Source: Glutamicibacter sp. JC586 (GTDB lineage Bacteria > Actinomycetota > Actinomycetes > Actinomycetales > Micrococcaceae). From it: DNA of 64,000 nt. A program made the translations under genes and the position numbers. The notes below the pieces were generated by a model, which did no database searches, had not been told where the DNA came from, and was given only the letters and a program-made list of their open reading frames with translations. The number at the start of each line of letters is the position of its first letter. Position 1 is the stretch's first letter. Shown one piece after another: positions 1 to 7,535 of the stretch. The stretch is taken from contig NZ_VHIN01000010.1 in the NCBI RefSeq assembly GCF_009805585.1, forward strand, positions 620,001 through 684,000, read 5' to 3'.

Positions 1-1041
1 TTTTTCGGTGGCGTCCCAGTCCAAGGTGGCGCGTGCGCTCTTGTAGGCTTCAAAACCGTCGGTGACTTTTGCAATAAACTCGTGGTCAACAACGCTGCCG
101 GGATTCTTTGCTTCTTCTTCAAGCAAGAGGTGTCCGAAGGCCTGGAACAGGGCTAAGTCACCGCCGACCTTAATCTGTAGGAAGTCGCTGGCCACTGGTT
201 CGGCCTTGCCGAGCATGCCACCGACGGTCTGCGGGTCTTTGAAGCCGAAGAACCCGGCCTCGGGCAATGGATTGATGGCCACCACGCGGGCGCCACGTTT
301 GCGCGCATCGGAAAGAGCAGAGAGCATCCTGGGGTGGTTGGTGCCGGGGTTCTGGCCCACGACAAAAATGAGTTGGGTATGCTCAAAATCTTCAAGGGAA
401 ACGGTGCCCTTACCAATGCCAATGGTCGGGTTCAGTGCACTACCCGAGGACTCATGGCACATGTTTGAGCAGTCTGGCAGATTGTTGGTGCCCAAGCTTC
501 GGGCCAGCAATTGGTACATAAACGCGGTCTCGTTAGCGGTACGACCGGAGGTGTAAAAAACACAACGTTCAGGGGTGGACTCGTGTACATGCTGCGCGAT
601 GGTCTCGAAGGCCTGACCCCAGCTGATCGGGCGGTAGTGGCTTTCGCCTTCGTGAATGACCATCGGGTTGGTAATTCGCCCCTGTGAGCCCAACCAGTAT
701 TCGGTCTTATCTTGCAATACCGCGATAGGGTGCTGTTCAAACCATTCAGGGGTGACCGTACGTGAGCTGGCTTCTTCGGCGATGGCCTTGGCACCGTTTT
801 CGCAGAACTCTGCCGGTTTACGGCGCTCGGTAATAGATTCTGGCCACGCACAACCCGGGCAGTCAAAGCCATTATGTTGATTGACACGAAGCATTGAGCG
901 CAGGGTACGACTCGGTCCGGCCTGGGCGAAACCACGTTCCATCGAAACCATAACAGCCTTGAGACCGGCTGCGGCATGGGCTGGTTCGCTGACTTTTAGT
1001 TCATCTTCATTGATGTCTTTTTTAGGTGCCGAACGATGCAT
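1..1041 (-). CDS. FdhF/YdeP-family molybdopterin oxidoreductase, N-terminal part
   Basis: This frame is open from an ATG at 1041 to the window edge, giving about 347 residues of a family that usually runs to about 760. An AGGAGGG ribosome site lies just upstream of the ATG. The N-terminal region carries the CPGC-AW cysteine motif at residues 61-64 typical of the FdhF/YdeP group. Further motifs of molybdopterin oxidoreductases follow, such as the stretches around FVVGQNPGTNHPRM and VVAINP. These enzymes bind a bis-MGD cofactor; the group is named after formate dehydrogenase, but its substrate is often unproven. fdhD lies directly upstream on the same strand with a 57-base gap, which supports a formate-dehydrogenase-like enzyme. 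The C-terminal half is outside the window. Confidence 0.9.
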   Translation of the reverse strand, partial: MHRSAPKKDINEDELKVSEPAHAAAGLKAVMVSMERGFAQAGPSRTLRSMLRVNQHNGFDCPGCAWPESITERRKPAEFCENGAKAIAEEASSRTVTPEWFEQHPIAVLQDKTEYWLGSQGRITNPMVIHEGESHYRPISWGQAFETIAQHVHESTPERCVFYTSGRTANETAFMYQLLARSLGTNNLPDCSNMCHESSGSALNPTIGIGKGTVSLEDFEHTQLIFVVGQNPGTNHPRMLSALSDARKRGARVVAINPLPEAGFFGFKDPQTVGGMLGKAEPVASDFLQIKVGGDLALFQAFGHLLLEEEAKNPGSVVDHEFIAKVTDGFEAYKSARATLDWDATEK

Positions 1042-1098
1042 GACGCCCTCCTGTGGGTTGCGTGGTTGAGCGTGATATCCAGCTCACATATTACTAGG

Positions 1099-1929
1099 CT
1101 ACGCCTCTAAGACTCGATGCGCATGTGTATAAAGGTTCACGCTGGAACTGCGCGAAAATGCTGCCAGTGTCAGACCAGTCTCCTGAGCCAAATCGACTGC
1201 AAGAGATGAAGGAGCGCTGACCGCGGTCAACAGCGGAATCCCGGCCATCGCGGCCTTCTGTACTAGTTCAAAAGATGCCCGACCAGAGACCTGAAGTACC
1301 GCGTCGTTCAGCGGAAGCATGCCCTGGCGCAGTGCTGCCCCGATCACTTTGTCCACCGCGTTATGCCGTCCCACATCTTCGCGCAGGATCAGCAACTCTC
1401 CTGAGGTGGAAAACAGTCCTGCGGCGTGCACTCCGCCGGTTGAGGAAAACAGCTTTTGGGATTCGCGTAAGGTATCGGGCAAATCCAGCAAGGTTTCCAC
1501 GTCGATAATTCCGGTACGCTCGGCCATTTCATATCCGGCCTTTTTGCGTACTTCATCAATGGAGTTGGTGCCACAGATGCCACAGGCCGAGCTGGTCACC
1601 ACATTGCGGGAGGCCGCCAGATCAGGTGGTGTGGCACCAGGACCTAACTGCACTTCAATAACGTTAAAGGTCTGATTACCCTCTTCATCGGTGCCGGCGC
1701 AATAGCGCAGTGAGAGCAGCTGCTCTGAATTTCGAATGACTCCTTCGCCAACGAGGAATCCGGCGACCATGTCAAAGTCGTCGCCCGGGGTGCGCATGGA
1801 AGTGGTGTAGGAGGCGTGGCCAAAGCGGATTTCCAGCGGTTCTTCACCGGCGAGTTTTTCCTCCCGGGCACGCCAGCCACCGTCGCGGGTAGCGCGGATA
1901 ACTCGACGGCGAACGATCTTACGGCCCAT
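1099..1929 (-). CDS. fdhD: FdhD sulfurtransferase for formate dehydrogenase
   Basis: A 276-residue protein of usual FdhD length. FdhD passes sulfur from a cysteine desulfurase to the molybdenum cofactor of formate dehydrogenases. The conserved CGIC motif (Cys116, Cys119) sits in SSACGICG, and the C-terminal region has the ILREDVGRHNAVDK stretch typical of the family. An in-frame upstream start at 1989 exists, but the ATG at 1929 has an AAGGAG ribosome site and begins with MGRKIVRRRVIR, the usual family N-terminus, so it is preferred. It lies between the BCCT carrier gene (gap 74 bases) and the molybdopterin oxidoreductase gene (gap 57 bases), all on the minus strand. Confidence 0.95.
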   Translation of the reverse strand: MGRKIVRRRVIRATRDGGWRAREEKLAGEEPLEIRFGHASYTTSMRTPGDDFDMVAGFLVGEGVIRNSEQLLSLRYCAGTDEEGNQTFNVIEVQLGPGATPPDLAASRNVVTSSACGICGTNSIDEVRKKAGYEMAERTGIIDVETLLDLPDTLRESQKLFSSTGGVHAAGLFSTSGELLILREDVGRHNAVDKVIGAALRQGMLPLNDAVLQVSGRASFELVQKAAMAGIPLLTAVSAPSSLAVDLAQETGLTLAAFSRSSSVNLYTHAHRVLEA

Positions 1930-2003
1930 GTGGTTGCTCCTTGCGGTGCGTCTGCATACTCTGGCCAATACTCGCACACCATCGGCCAAAACTCAGCGTC
2001 GAG

Positions 2004-3659
2004 TTAGTTGGCGCCCCGCATTCCCTTTTCGGATTCGTCCAGTGTTACAGCCGTCGGTAGACGAGTATCGCTGCGAAGTTCCCGCATCAGCGACATCCCC
2101 AGTAGCGTGACGATCACCGTAAATGGTACGGCGGAGAGAATGGCGGCCTGCTGTAGCGCTTCTAGCCCGCCGACCAATAACAGCACGATCGCGCAGATTC
2201 CGGTAAGAAGCCCCCAGACCACCAACACCGGCTTCTTGGGGTACATATTTCCGCCGGAAGTCAGTGTACCGAGTACATAAGTGTTTGAATCCGCTCCGGT
2301 AATGAAGAACAGCACCACCAGGATGACCGTGAATGCTGAGGTCACTTCTGGCATTGGCAGTTCAGCCAACATGGCAAAGAAGGTGCTGTTGGTGTCCTGT
2401 AATGTTGCCTGCCCAATCCCGGAGTTACCGCTCATCTGCTGGTGGATTGAAGTACCGCCGAAAATGCTGAACCACAGGCTAAAGACCAGCGACGGGACGC
2501 CCATCACCGCAACAACGAATTCACGAATGGTCCGACCCTTGGAAATCCGCGCCAGAAATATGCCGACGAATGCACCCCAGCTCAACCACCAGGCCATCAT
2601 GAAGTAAGTCCACCATTGCATCCATTGCAGGTCTTCGGCCCCCGAGGGAGTCAGCAGCGCCACGGCCGGGAATTCACCTAGGAACTGGCCCATGGAACGG
2701 AAGTAGATGTTGGAGATAAATCCGGTGGGTCCGGAAACTAGGACAAATAGACCGATGACTGCAGCGCCGATCATGGTGCCCTGGCTGAGCCACTTAATAC
2801 CTTTGCCGACGCCGGAGAGCGCCGAGAGCGTGAATACGATGGTCACGCCAGCAATGATCACGATCTTGACGATCAAATCTGTGGGGATTCCGAGCAGGCT
2901 ATTTAGCCCTTCAGCAATTTGTGAAGCTCCCAGGCCCAGCGAGGTGGTGGTCCCAAAAAGGGTCGCCAGCACGGTGAACACATCGATGATCTTCCCAAGC
3001 CATCCATCCATAGACTTTCCCAATACTGGACGGAGCATCACCGACACGAGACCAGAATTGCCCCGGCGGTGCGTCGAATAGGCAATAGCCAAACCGAACA
3101 CTCCGAACAAGGCCCACGCATTTGGACCCCAGTCAAAGTACGAGAATTGCAGGGCCAGCACCGCTGCGTCCATAGTTTCTGGTTCTGCTCGGCCATGTGG
3201 AGGCATCATGAAGTGGCTCATAGGTTCGGCAGCGCCGTAGCTAATCAATCCGATGCCCATGACGGCGCCGAGAATCATCGCAATCCAGGCCCATGTGGAG
3301 AATTCTGGACGCTCCGAATCTTTGCCAAGCCTAATGCCTCCGTAGCGCGAGAAGGCTAGGAACAGCATCAGCACAATGCATCCAAGAGTCACCAAGAGGT
3401 AGCTCCAACCAATGTATTGCGCCGACCAGTTGGAGGCCCCGGACATCAGCACTTTCAGCCGCTCTGGAGCTAGCGCAGCCCAGAGCACGAAGACCACAAC
3501 CAGCACCAGCGAAATGGAAAGGACGCTGCCCGGACGCTTCAGTTGCTTGTAGACCTGTTTCGATTCATTCTTATCGGCGGCACGATGTAACGTGCCACCG
3601 GTAAGCGTCGGCCCTTTGTATGGCCCTTCGCCCTGCTTGTCGTTGGTTTCGGTACTCAT
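2004..3659 (-). CDS. BCCT-family betaine/choline/carnitine transporter
   Basis: A 551-residue membrane protein with about 12 hydrophobic segments and the BCCT hallmark aromatic stretch around residues 343-366 (QWWTYFMMAWWLSWGAFVG), followed by ARISKGRTIREF. Family members carry zwitterionic quaternary ammonium compounds into the cell with Na+ or H+. A GTG three codons upstream (3668) is an alternative start; the ATG at 3659 has a GAGAG stretch close before it. The gene follows the flavin reductase gene by about 40 bases on the same strand, so it probably belongs to the divergent catabolic cluster. It would then import its substrate, which I infer to be a betaine such as trigonelline. Osmoprotectant uptake is the alternative. 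Confidence 0.92.
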   Translation of the reverse strand: MSTETNDKQGEGPYKGPTLTGGTLHRAADKNESKQVYKQLKRPGSVLSISLVLVVVFVLWAALAPERLKVLMSGASNWSAQYIGWSYLLVTLGCIVLMLFLAFSRYGGIRLGKDSERPEFSTWAWIAMILGAVMGIGLISYGAAEPMSHFMMPPHGRAEPETMDAAVLALQFSYFDWGPNAWALFGVFGLAIAYSTHRRGNSGLVSVMLRPVLGKSMDGWLGKIIDVFTVLATLFGTTTSLGLGASQIAEGLNSLLGIPTDLIVKIVIIAGVTIVFTLSALSGVGKGIKWLSQGTMIGAAVIGLFVLVSGPTGFISNIYFRSMGQFLGEFPAVALLTPSGAEDLQWMQWWTYFMMAWWLSWGAFVGIFLARISKGRTIREFVVAVMGVPSLVFSLWFSIFGGTSIHQQMSGNSGIGQATLQDTNSTFFAMLAELPMPEVTSAFTVILVVLFFITGADSNTYVLGTLTSGGNMYPKKPVLVVWGLLTGICAIVLLLVGGLEALQQAAILSAVPFTVIVTLLGMSLMRELRSDTRLPTAVTLDESEKGMRGAN

Positions 3660-3702
3660 GACTCTCACACTTCGTTAGTTTGGAGGGTTTTCCAACGCCG
3701 GG

Positions 3703-4677
3703 TTACAGGGCCGTCAGTTCGGCGCCGTCGTAGAACCGGCCTGCCTTGTAAAACATCGGCTCAAGCTGGGCTACCTCGGAATGCTTGACCTTGGCGATGA
3801 ACACGGTGTGGGTCTTGGCTTGGAAGCGTTCCTTGATTTCTGCTTCGATAGAGGCCGCCGACCCGTCGATTAGTGGGCTGCCGTTAGGACCTTGGTGCCA
3901 TTGCAACTCGGCAAATTTGTCATCCCCCTTGGAGGCAAAGGTGCCTACGGTGTCACGTTGGCCGTTGCTCATGATATTGATTCCGAGGTGGGTGGATTTG
4001 AACAGCGACGCGTAGGTGCTGGTGGTCTTCTGCACGCAAACCAGCACCAGGGGTGGCTCAAGTGAAACAGAGACGTAGGAATTTGCGGCTAACCCACGAG
4101 GCTTGCCTGCCTCGTCCATGGTGGTTACGACGGTCACGCCGGTGATGAATTGGCGGTTGAAGCCCTTGAGTTCGTCGAGATTTGGCACGCCGCTCAAATC
4201 ATCAACAATTACTCCTTCTCCCCCGGACTCAAAAGCCGACTTCAGCGAAGGCACACCTACGTCTTCGAGCAACTCGCTCTGATCCCAGGTGACCTGCTCA
4301 GAGATGATTTTTCCATCTCGCATTTGCATCAAGTTGGAGCCACGGGTTTCCACGGTATTGCCGGTTGCAGGTACACCTTGCAGATCGTTGATGAACGTAC
4401 CAGTGGTGTGCCAGAAAATCGCGATGGTTTGTTGCTGCTCATCCACAAGCAGGTGATCAATTGTTGTCACGAGGTCAGGGAAGGCCTCGCGCACACTCAG
4501 GATCTCTTGTTTTAGTTCAGGGACAGTGGTGACGTTTTTGGATTTCTTACTGATCCGCTGGAAGTCCGGGTGGAAGATCTCATCGAGGGCATCGACCTGC
4601 CCCTGATCCCAAGCTGCTTCCCAAGCGTTGACGAGTGATTCTTTGACGGGCTGGAGTGAATTTACAATTTGTTGCAT
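3703..4677 (-). CDS. SnoaL-like domain fused to a flavin reductase
   Basis: A 324-residue two-domain protein. Residues about 5-140 look like a SnoaL/NTF2-fold domain (LDEIFHPDFQRISK, FHTTG-type WHTTGTF, GKIISEQVTWDQ). Residues about 165-320 are a DIM6/NTAB-type flavin reductase domain that would supply reduced FMN (FNRQFITGVTVVTT, LAANSYVSVSLEPPLV). Such reductases partner with luciferase-like oxygenases, and one is encoded in the same cluster at 9266. The ATG sits inside the palindrome TTGCATGCAA with no ribosome site. A TTGACT-16-TAGCAT promoter ends 7 bases before it, so a leaderless transcript is likely. The fusion is unusual; the SnoaL part could be structural or catalytic. Confidence 0.87.
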   Translation of the reverse strand: MQQIVNSLQPVKESLVNAWEAAWDQGQVDALDEIFHPDFQRISKKSKNVTTVPELKQEILSVREAFPDLVTTIDHLLVDEQQQTIAIFWHTTGTFINDLQGVPATGNTVETRGSNLMQMRDGKIISEQVTWDQSELLEDVGVPSLKSAFESGGEGVIVDDLSGVPNLDELKGFNRQFITGVTVVTTMDEAGKPRGLAANSYVSVSLEPPLVLVCVQKTTSTYASLFKSTHLGINIMSNGQRDTVGTFASKGDDKFAELQWHQGPNGSPLIDGSAASIEAEIKERFQAKTHTVFIAKVKHSEVAQLEPMFYKAGRFYDGAELTAL

Positions 4678-4681
4678 GCAA
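4672..4681. promoter_or_regulatory. GntR operator copy 1 (TTGCATGCAA)
   Basis: A perfect 10-base palindrome overlapping the start codon of the flavin reductase gene. Near-identical copies occur at 4771-4780 and 4802-4811. The TTGyATrCAA pattern in a divergent intergenic region next to a GntR/FCD regulator is what an autoregulated operator set looks like. Binding is inferred. Confidence 0.6.
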
Positions 4682-4684
4682 GAA

Positions 4685-4712
4685 ATGCTAGCAAAGGTTG
4701 TGATCCAGTCAA
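4685..4712 (-). promoter_or_regulatory. Promoter of the flavin reductase gene, apparently leaderless
   Basis: On the minus strand, a -35 box TTGACT (4707-4712) and a -10 box TAGCAT (4685-4690) are separated by 16 bases. The -10 ends 7 bases before the ATG at 4677, which puts the transcription start at or very near the start codon. No ribosome site is present. Confidence 0.6.
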
Positions 4713-4770
4713 CACATTTTGGAAAATTCGTGAAAATTTAGCGGAAAACCAATAAACCTAGAAAGATCTG

Positions 4771-4780
4771 TTGCATACAA
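4771..4780. promoter_or_regulatory. GntR operator copy 2 (TTGCATACAA)
   Basis: Second copy of the TTGyATrCAA palindrome. It overlaps the putative -35 box TTGCAT (4771-4776) of the gntR promoter. A -10 box TAGGGT lies at 4794-4799, 17 bases further on. A bound repressor here would block RNA polymerase. It starts 31 bases before copy 3, close to three helical turns. Confidence 0.6.
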
Positions 4781-4801
4781 GAGAAACTATGGATAGGGTT
4801 C

Positions 4802-4811
4802 TTGTATGCAA
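4802..4811. promoter_or_regulatory. GntR operator copy 3 (TTGTATGCAA)
   Basis: Third copy of the palindrome, spanning the ATG of the gntR gene at 4806. As with copy 1, the operator includes the start codon and the probable transcription start, so the operator sequence itself encodes Met-Gln. Confidence 0.6.
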
Positions 4812-5501
4812 GAGAGTTCAAGTGTGGAATCAAAAACCAAGAGTGTCGCAGAGACGCCGTTGCTGACCCGACTGCGTCAAATGATTGTCACCGGGGTTGT
4901 CCAGCCCGGCGACCTATTGGCTGAAACCGCCCTGGCCCAGGACTTTGAGGTCAGCCGCACGCCGATTCGAGAAGCCCTGAAGCAACTAGAGCGCGAGGGG
5001 TTGGTTGAGGTACGTTCCAGGGTCGGCACCTTCGTTAGGAAACCCACCCAGCGCGAAATTCACGAGATGTTTTCCTTGAAGGAAGCCTTCGAAGGATTAG
5101 CAGCGGGTCTCTTGGCCAGGCGCGGCGCAGTCCCTGAACTAGAACAGCTCAAGGAAAACGTGGCACGCAGCCAGCAGGCCGTCGAAAATGGCGACGCGGA
5201 ACTCTATTCGCAGCTGGTCCACGAATTCCACAGCACCCTCGTGGCCGGGGCCGACAGCAGAAAACTCTCCGAACACTACGACCTGTTGATGAACCAACTG
5301 GCCTACCATCGCATCGTTTCACAGACCCTGAGTCTGCCCGGGCGCCTGCAGAACTCGCAAAATGAGCACCAGGCAATCATCGATGCCATCAGCTCCAAAG
5401 ATCCTTTGACCGCAGAGCTCATCATGCGCCGACATGTTGCTGCCTCAAGCCAATCGGCGGCCCTTGCAGCCCTACGCGAAGACGAAGAACACCCGGGATA
5501 G
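4806..5501 (+). CDS. GntR-family regulator, FCD subfamily
   Basis: A 231-residue protein. The winged helix at about residues 15-78 shows the GntR pattern (ETALAQDFEVSRTPIREALKQL, then RVGTFVRKP in the wing; quoted in two parts). An all-helical FCD effector domain spans about 85-220 (EMFSLKEAFEGLAAGLLA, HEFHSTL, MNQLAYHR). FCD domains often bind a carboxylate ligand through a metal. The ATG lies within an operator copy and no good ribosome site precedes it, so the message may be leaderless. It is the first gene of the plus-strand operon, 30 bases ahead of the first DUF1185 gene, and probably represses both divergent units until the substrate or an intermediate is present. Confidence 0.92.
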   Translation: MQESSSVESKTKSVAETPLLTRLRQMIVTGVVQPGDLLAETALAQDFEVSRTPIREALKQLEREGLVEVRSRVGTFVRKPTQREIHEMFSLKEAFEGLAAGLLARRGAVPELEQLKENVARSQQAVENGDAELYSQLVHEFHSTLVAGADSRKLSEHYDLLMNQLAYHRIVSQTLSLPGRLQNSQNEHQAIIDAISSKDPLTAELIMRRHVAASSQSAALAALREDEEHPG

Positions 5502-5531
5502 CCCCTCCATAGCTACGCAAAGGAATACCAG

Positions 5532-6200
5532 ATGAAATCCCCCTTGGCCTCGCCGCCTCAGCTCATTGACTTGAGCACCAGATCAACGCTCGATAGCTAC
5601 CAAGACGTGGCCCGAGCCATTGGACTGCGCAAGATCTCGTGCACGGTGGAGGAAGTTCCCCATCACGAATTGGGTGCCATCACCCGTGCGACCGCCACAG
5701 CTGTCATCACCAATCCGTGGCTCGGCACAGGAACATCGCATGATCTGTCAGAACGGACCGAGGCCATTGCACCATTGCTCGCTAAGTTACTAGCTGATCG
5801 CCTACTTAGTTCCTTGGGTGGTGCCGAACAGGTGCAGGCCTTCGGCAAAGCTGCCCTAGTTGGCAGCGATGGGGAATTGGAACATGCCGGAGCGCTGATT
5901 CATACTCCTTTCTTCGGCAACCTGCTTCGTGAAGCGCTTGATGGCACCTCGATCATCTGTTTTGTCGATGGCCGTGGCGTTCCCGGTGAATCGCTGCGTG
6001 TGCCGATGTGGCACAAGACCGCAGCGGCCACCCGAACTCATTATCAAACCCTGGAACTCTCCTTGCCAGATGCGCCGCATGCCGGAGAAATTGCCGTGAT
6101 TGCGGCAGCTTCAAACGGTCCTCGACCGCATGCACGGATCGGAGATCGAACCACCGACCGTACCGTCACTTCCGAAATATTGAAGGGAATTCAACTATGA
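5532..6200 (+). CDS. DUF1185 (amino acid synthesis family) protein, copy A
   Basis: A 222-residue member of the PF06684/DUF1185 family, known structurally as a chorismate-mutase-like fold of unproven function. Shared family blocks are ITNPWLGTG near residues 57-65, the GKAALVGSDGELEHAGALIH block near 112-131, and DAPHAGEIAV near 187. An AAGGAA ribosome site precedes the ATG. The stop overlaps the next start by 4 bases (ATGA), so the two paralogues are translationally coupled and may form a hetero-oligomer. Its place in a flavin-monooxygenase catabolic operon suggests a step on a nitrogen-containing intermediate, but the reaction is unknown. Confidence 0.88.
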   Translation: MKSPLASPPQLIDLSTRSTLDSYQDVARAIGLRKISCTVEEVPHHELGAITRATATAVITNPWLGTGTSHDLSERTEAIAPLLAKLLADRLLSSLGGAEQVQAFGKAALVGSDGELEHAGALIHTPFFGNLLREALDGTSIICFVDGRGVPGESLRVPMWHKTAAATRTHYQTLELSLPDAPHAGEIAVIAAASNGPRPHARIGDRTTDRTVTSEILKGIQL

Positions 6201-6748
6201 ACTACCGCAAACTGGTCACCACCGTCGAGGAAATTGCCACCGAAGGAGGCCGGGAGGTGGACCCGGTAGCCCGTGTGGCCATCGTCGCTGCAGTCATCGA
6301 CAATCCGTGGGCAGGTCAAGGATTTGTTGAGAACCTTAATCCGGGAATCGACTCGGTTGCCTCCGAGCTCGGCGCATTGCTGGCCCCGCGAGTCATCGAA
6401 GCCTTGGGCGCCCCGCTTGAAGCTTACGGCAAGGCAGCAATCGTTGGTCTTGACGGCGAAATCGAACATGGTTCAGCGCTGATCCACACCTTGAAATTTG
6501 GTAACCACTTCCGTGATGCTGCCAAGGCCACAACCCTGCTACCTGCCGTGGAAAAGCGTGGACCGGCCGGAGTGCAGTTCGATATCCCACTCAAGCACTT
6601 CACCGATGCCACGATCCGTTCGCACCACCAGAGTGTGGAAGTAAAGATCGCCGATGCCCCGCATGCCGGTGAAATTCTGATCGCCCTGGCCGGTGCAACC
6701 CGCGGTCGCCCGCAAGAGCGCTTAGCCCCACTGTCCACCGAACAGTAA
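6197..6748 (+). CDS. DUF1185 (amino acid synthesis family) protein, copy B
   Basis: A 183-residue paralogue of the preceding gene, shorter at the N-terminus. It keeps the same blocks: IDNPWAGQG, GKAAIVGLDGEIEHGSALIH and DAPHAGEILIALAG. The ATG at 6197 overlaps the previous stop (ATGA) and has an AAGGGA ribosome site inside the upstream gene. A longer reading frame from 6008 overlaps copy A and is not the real start. The tandem arrangement implies an old duplication or a two-subunit assembly. Function is not established. Confidence 0.88.
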   Translation: MNYRKLVTTVEEIATEGGREVDPVARVAIVAAVIDNPWAGQGFVENLNPGIDSVASELGALLAPRVIEALGAPLEAYGKAAIVGLDGEIEHGSALIHTLKFGNHFRDAAKATTLLPAVEKRGPAGVQFDIPLKHFTDATIRSHHQSVEVKIADAPHAGEILIALAGATRGRPQERLAPLSTEQ

Positions 6749-6782
6749 TACAGCACATCAGTCGAAACGGAGCGAAGCACGC

Positions 6783-7535
6783 ATGACAAGCACCAAGCAG
6801 CCCTTGGTTGTTCTCCTGCACGGAGTCGGACTGGATCGAACCATGTGGACACCGTTGCGTGAACAACTGGAGCATTCTTCGGTGGCCCTGGACCTACCCG
6901 GGCACGGGTTACGTCCACCGCTGCGCGCCACGCAGACCCTAGCGAGCCTGGCCGCAGATGTCCTGGAACGCATGGATACTCGTGAGCCGGTGCACCTGGT
7001 GGGATTCTCGCTCGGCGCATTAATTGCCCAATATCTGGCTCGCTTCGCTCCCGAACGCGTACTGACCCTATCCGCGGTCAACTCCGTCTGCCAGCGCACA
7101 GCTGAAGAGTCGGCAGCGGTTGAGGAACGCCTGGCTACCGCCGGCACCAACTTCGCCCAGGGGGTGGACCGGGCCATCGAACGCTGGTTCCCGGCCTCGA
7201 CGACCACCGTGGACCCGCAACGCATCGAGGCTACGCGCCAAACTATGGCGGGCAACGACCTGGAATCCTATCTTCACGCTTACGCGGTGTTCGCCCGCGG
7301 TGATCGAGAGATCGCCGGGGAACTGAGTAAGATCAACCAGCCGACGCTGGCCATCACCGGCGAATTGGATCCCGGATCAACCCCGCAGATGTCCCACCGA
7401 CTGGTTGCCGCCGTGCCACAGGGGCGGCTGCGCATCATCCCCGGGGCACGGCACATGCTCCCGGTGGAGAATCCGCGGGCCCTAGCCGCGGAATTGAACA
7501 GTTTTTTCAGAGACAACGAAGGGAAACAGGAATGA
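6783..7535 (+). CDS. Alpha/beta hydrolase
   Basis: A 250-residue alpha/beta-fold hydrolase. The nucleophile elbow is GFSLG with Ser76; Asp196 (GELDPGS) and His224 (ARHMLP) complete a likely triad, and HGVG at 13-16 forms the oxyanion region. A GGAG ribosome site precedes the ATG. The stop overlaps the aldehyde dehydrogenase start by 4 bases. In trigonelline-type pathways an alpha/beta hydrolase splits an N-formyl enamide acid into formate, an amine, CO2 and succinate semialdehyde. That role is inferred from context. A lactonase such as an enol-lactone hydrolase is the alternative. Confidence 0.88.
   Translation: MTSTKQPLVVLLHGVGLDRTMWTPLREQLEHSSVALDLPGHGLRPPLRATQTLASLAADVLERMDTREPVHLVGFSLGALIAQYLARFAPERVLTLSAVNSVCQRTAEESAAVEERLATAGTNFAQGVDRAIERWFPASTTTVDPQRIEATRQTMAGNDLESYLHAYAVFARGDREIAGELSKINQPTLAITGELDPGSTPQMSHRLVAAVPQGRLRIIPGARHMLPVENPRALAAELNSFFRDNEGKQE

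Noticed and set aside
62-556. Plus-strand reading frame of 164 residues at the left end
   Set aside because: It is antisense to the FdhF/YdeP gene, whose minus-strand frame is open with clear family motifs and a ribosome site.
432-977. Minus-strand frame of 181 residues inside the first gene
   Set aside because: It is an out-of-phase shadow. The family motif CPGC and a good start at 1041 lie in the other minus frame.
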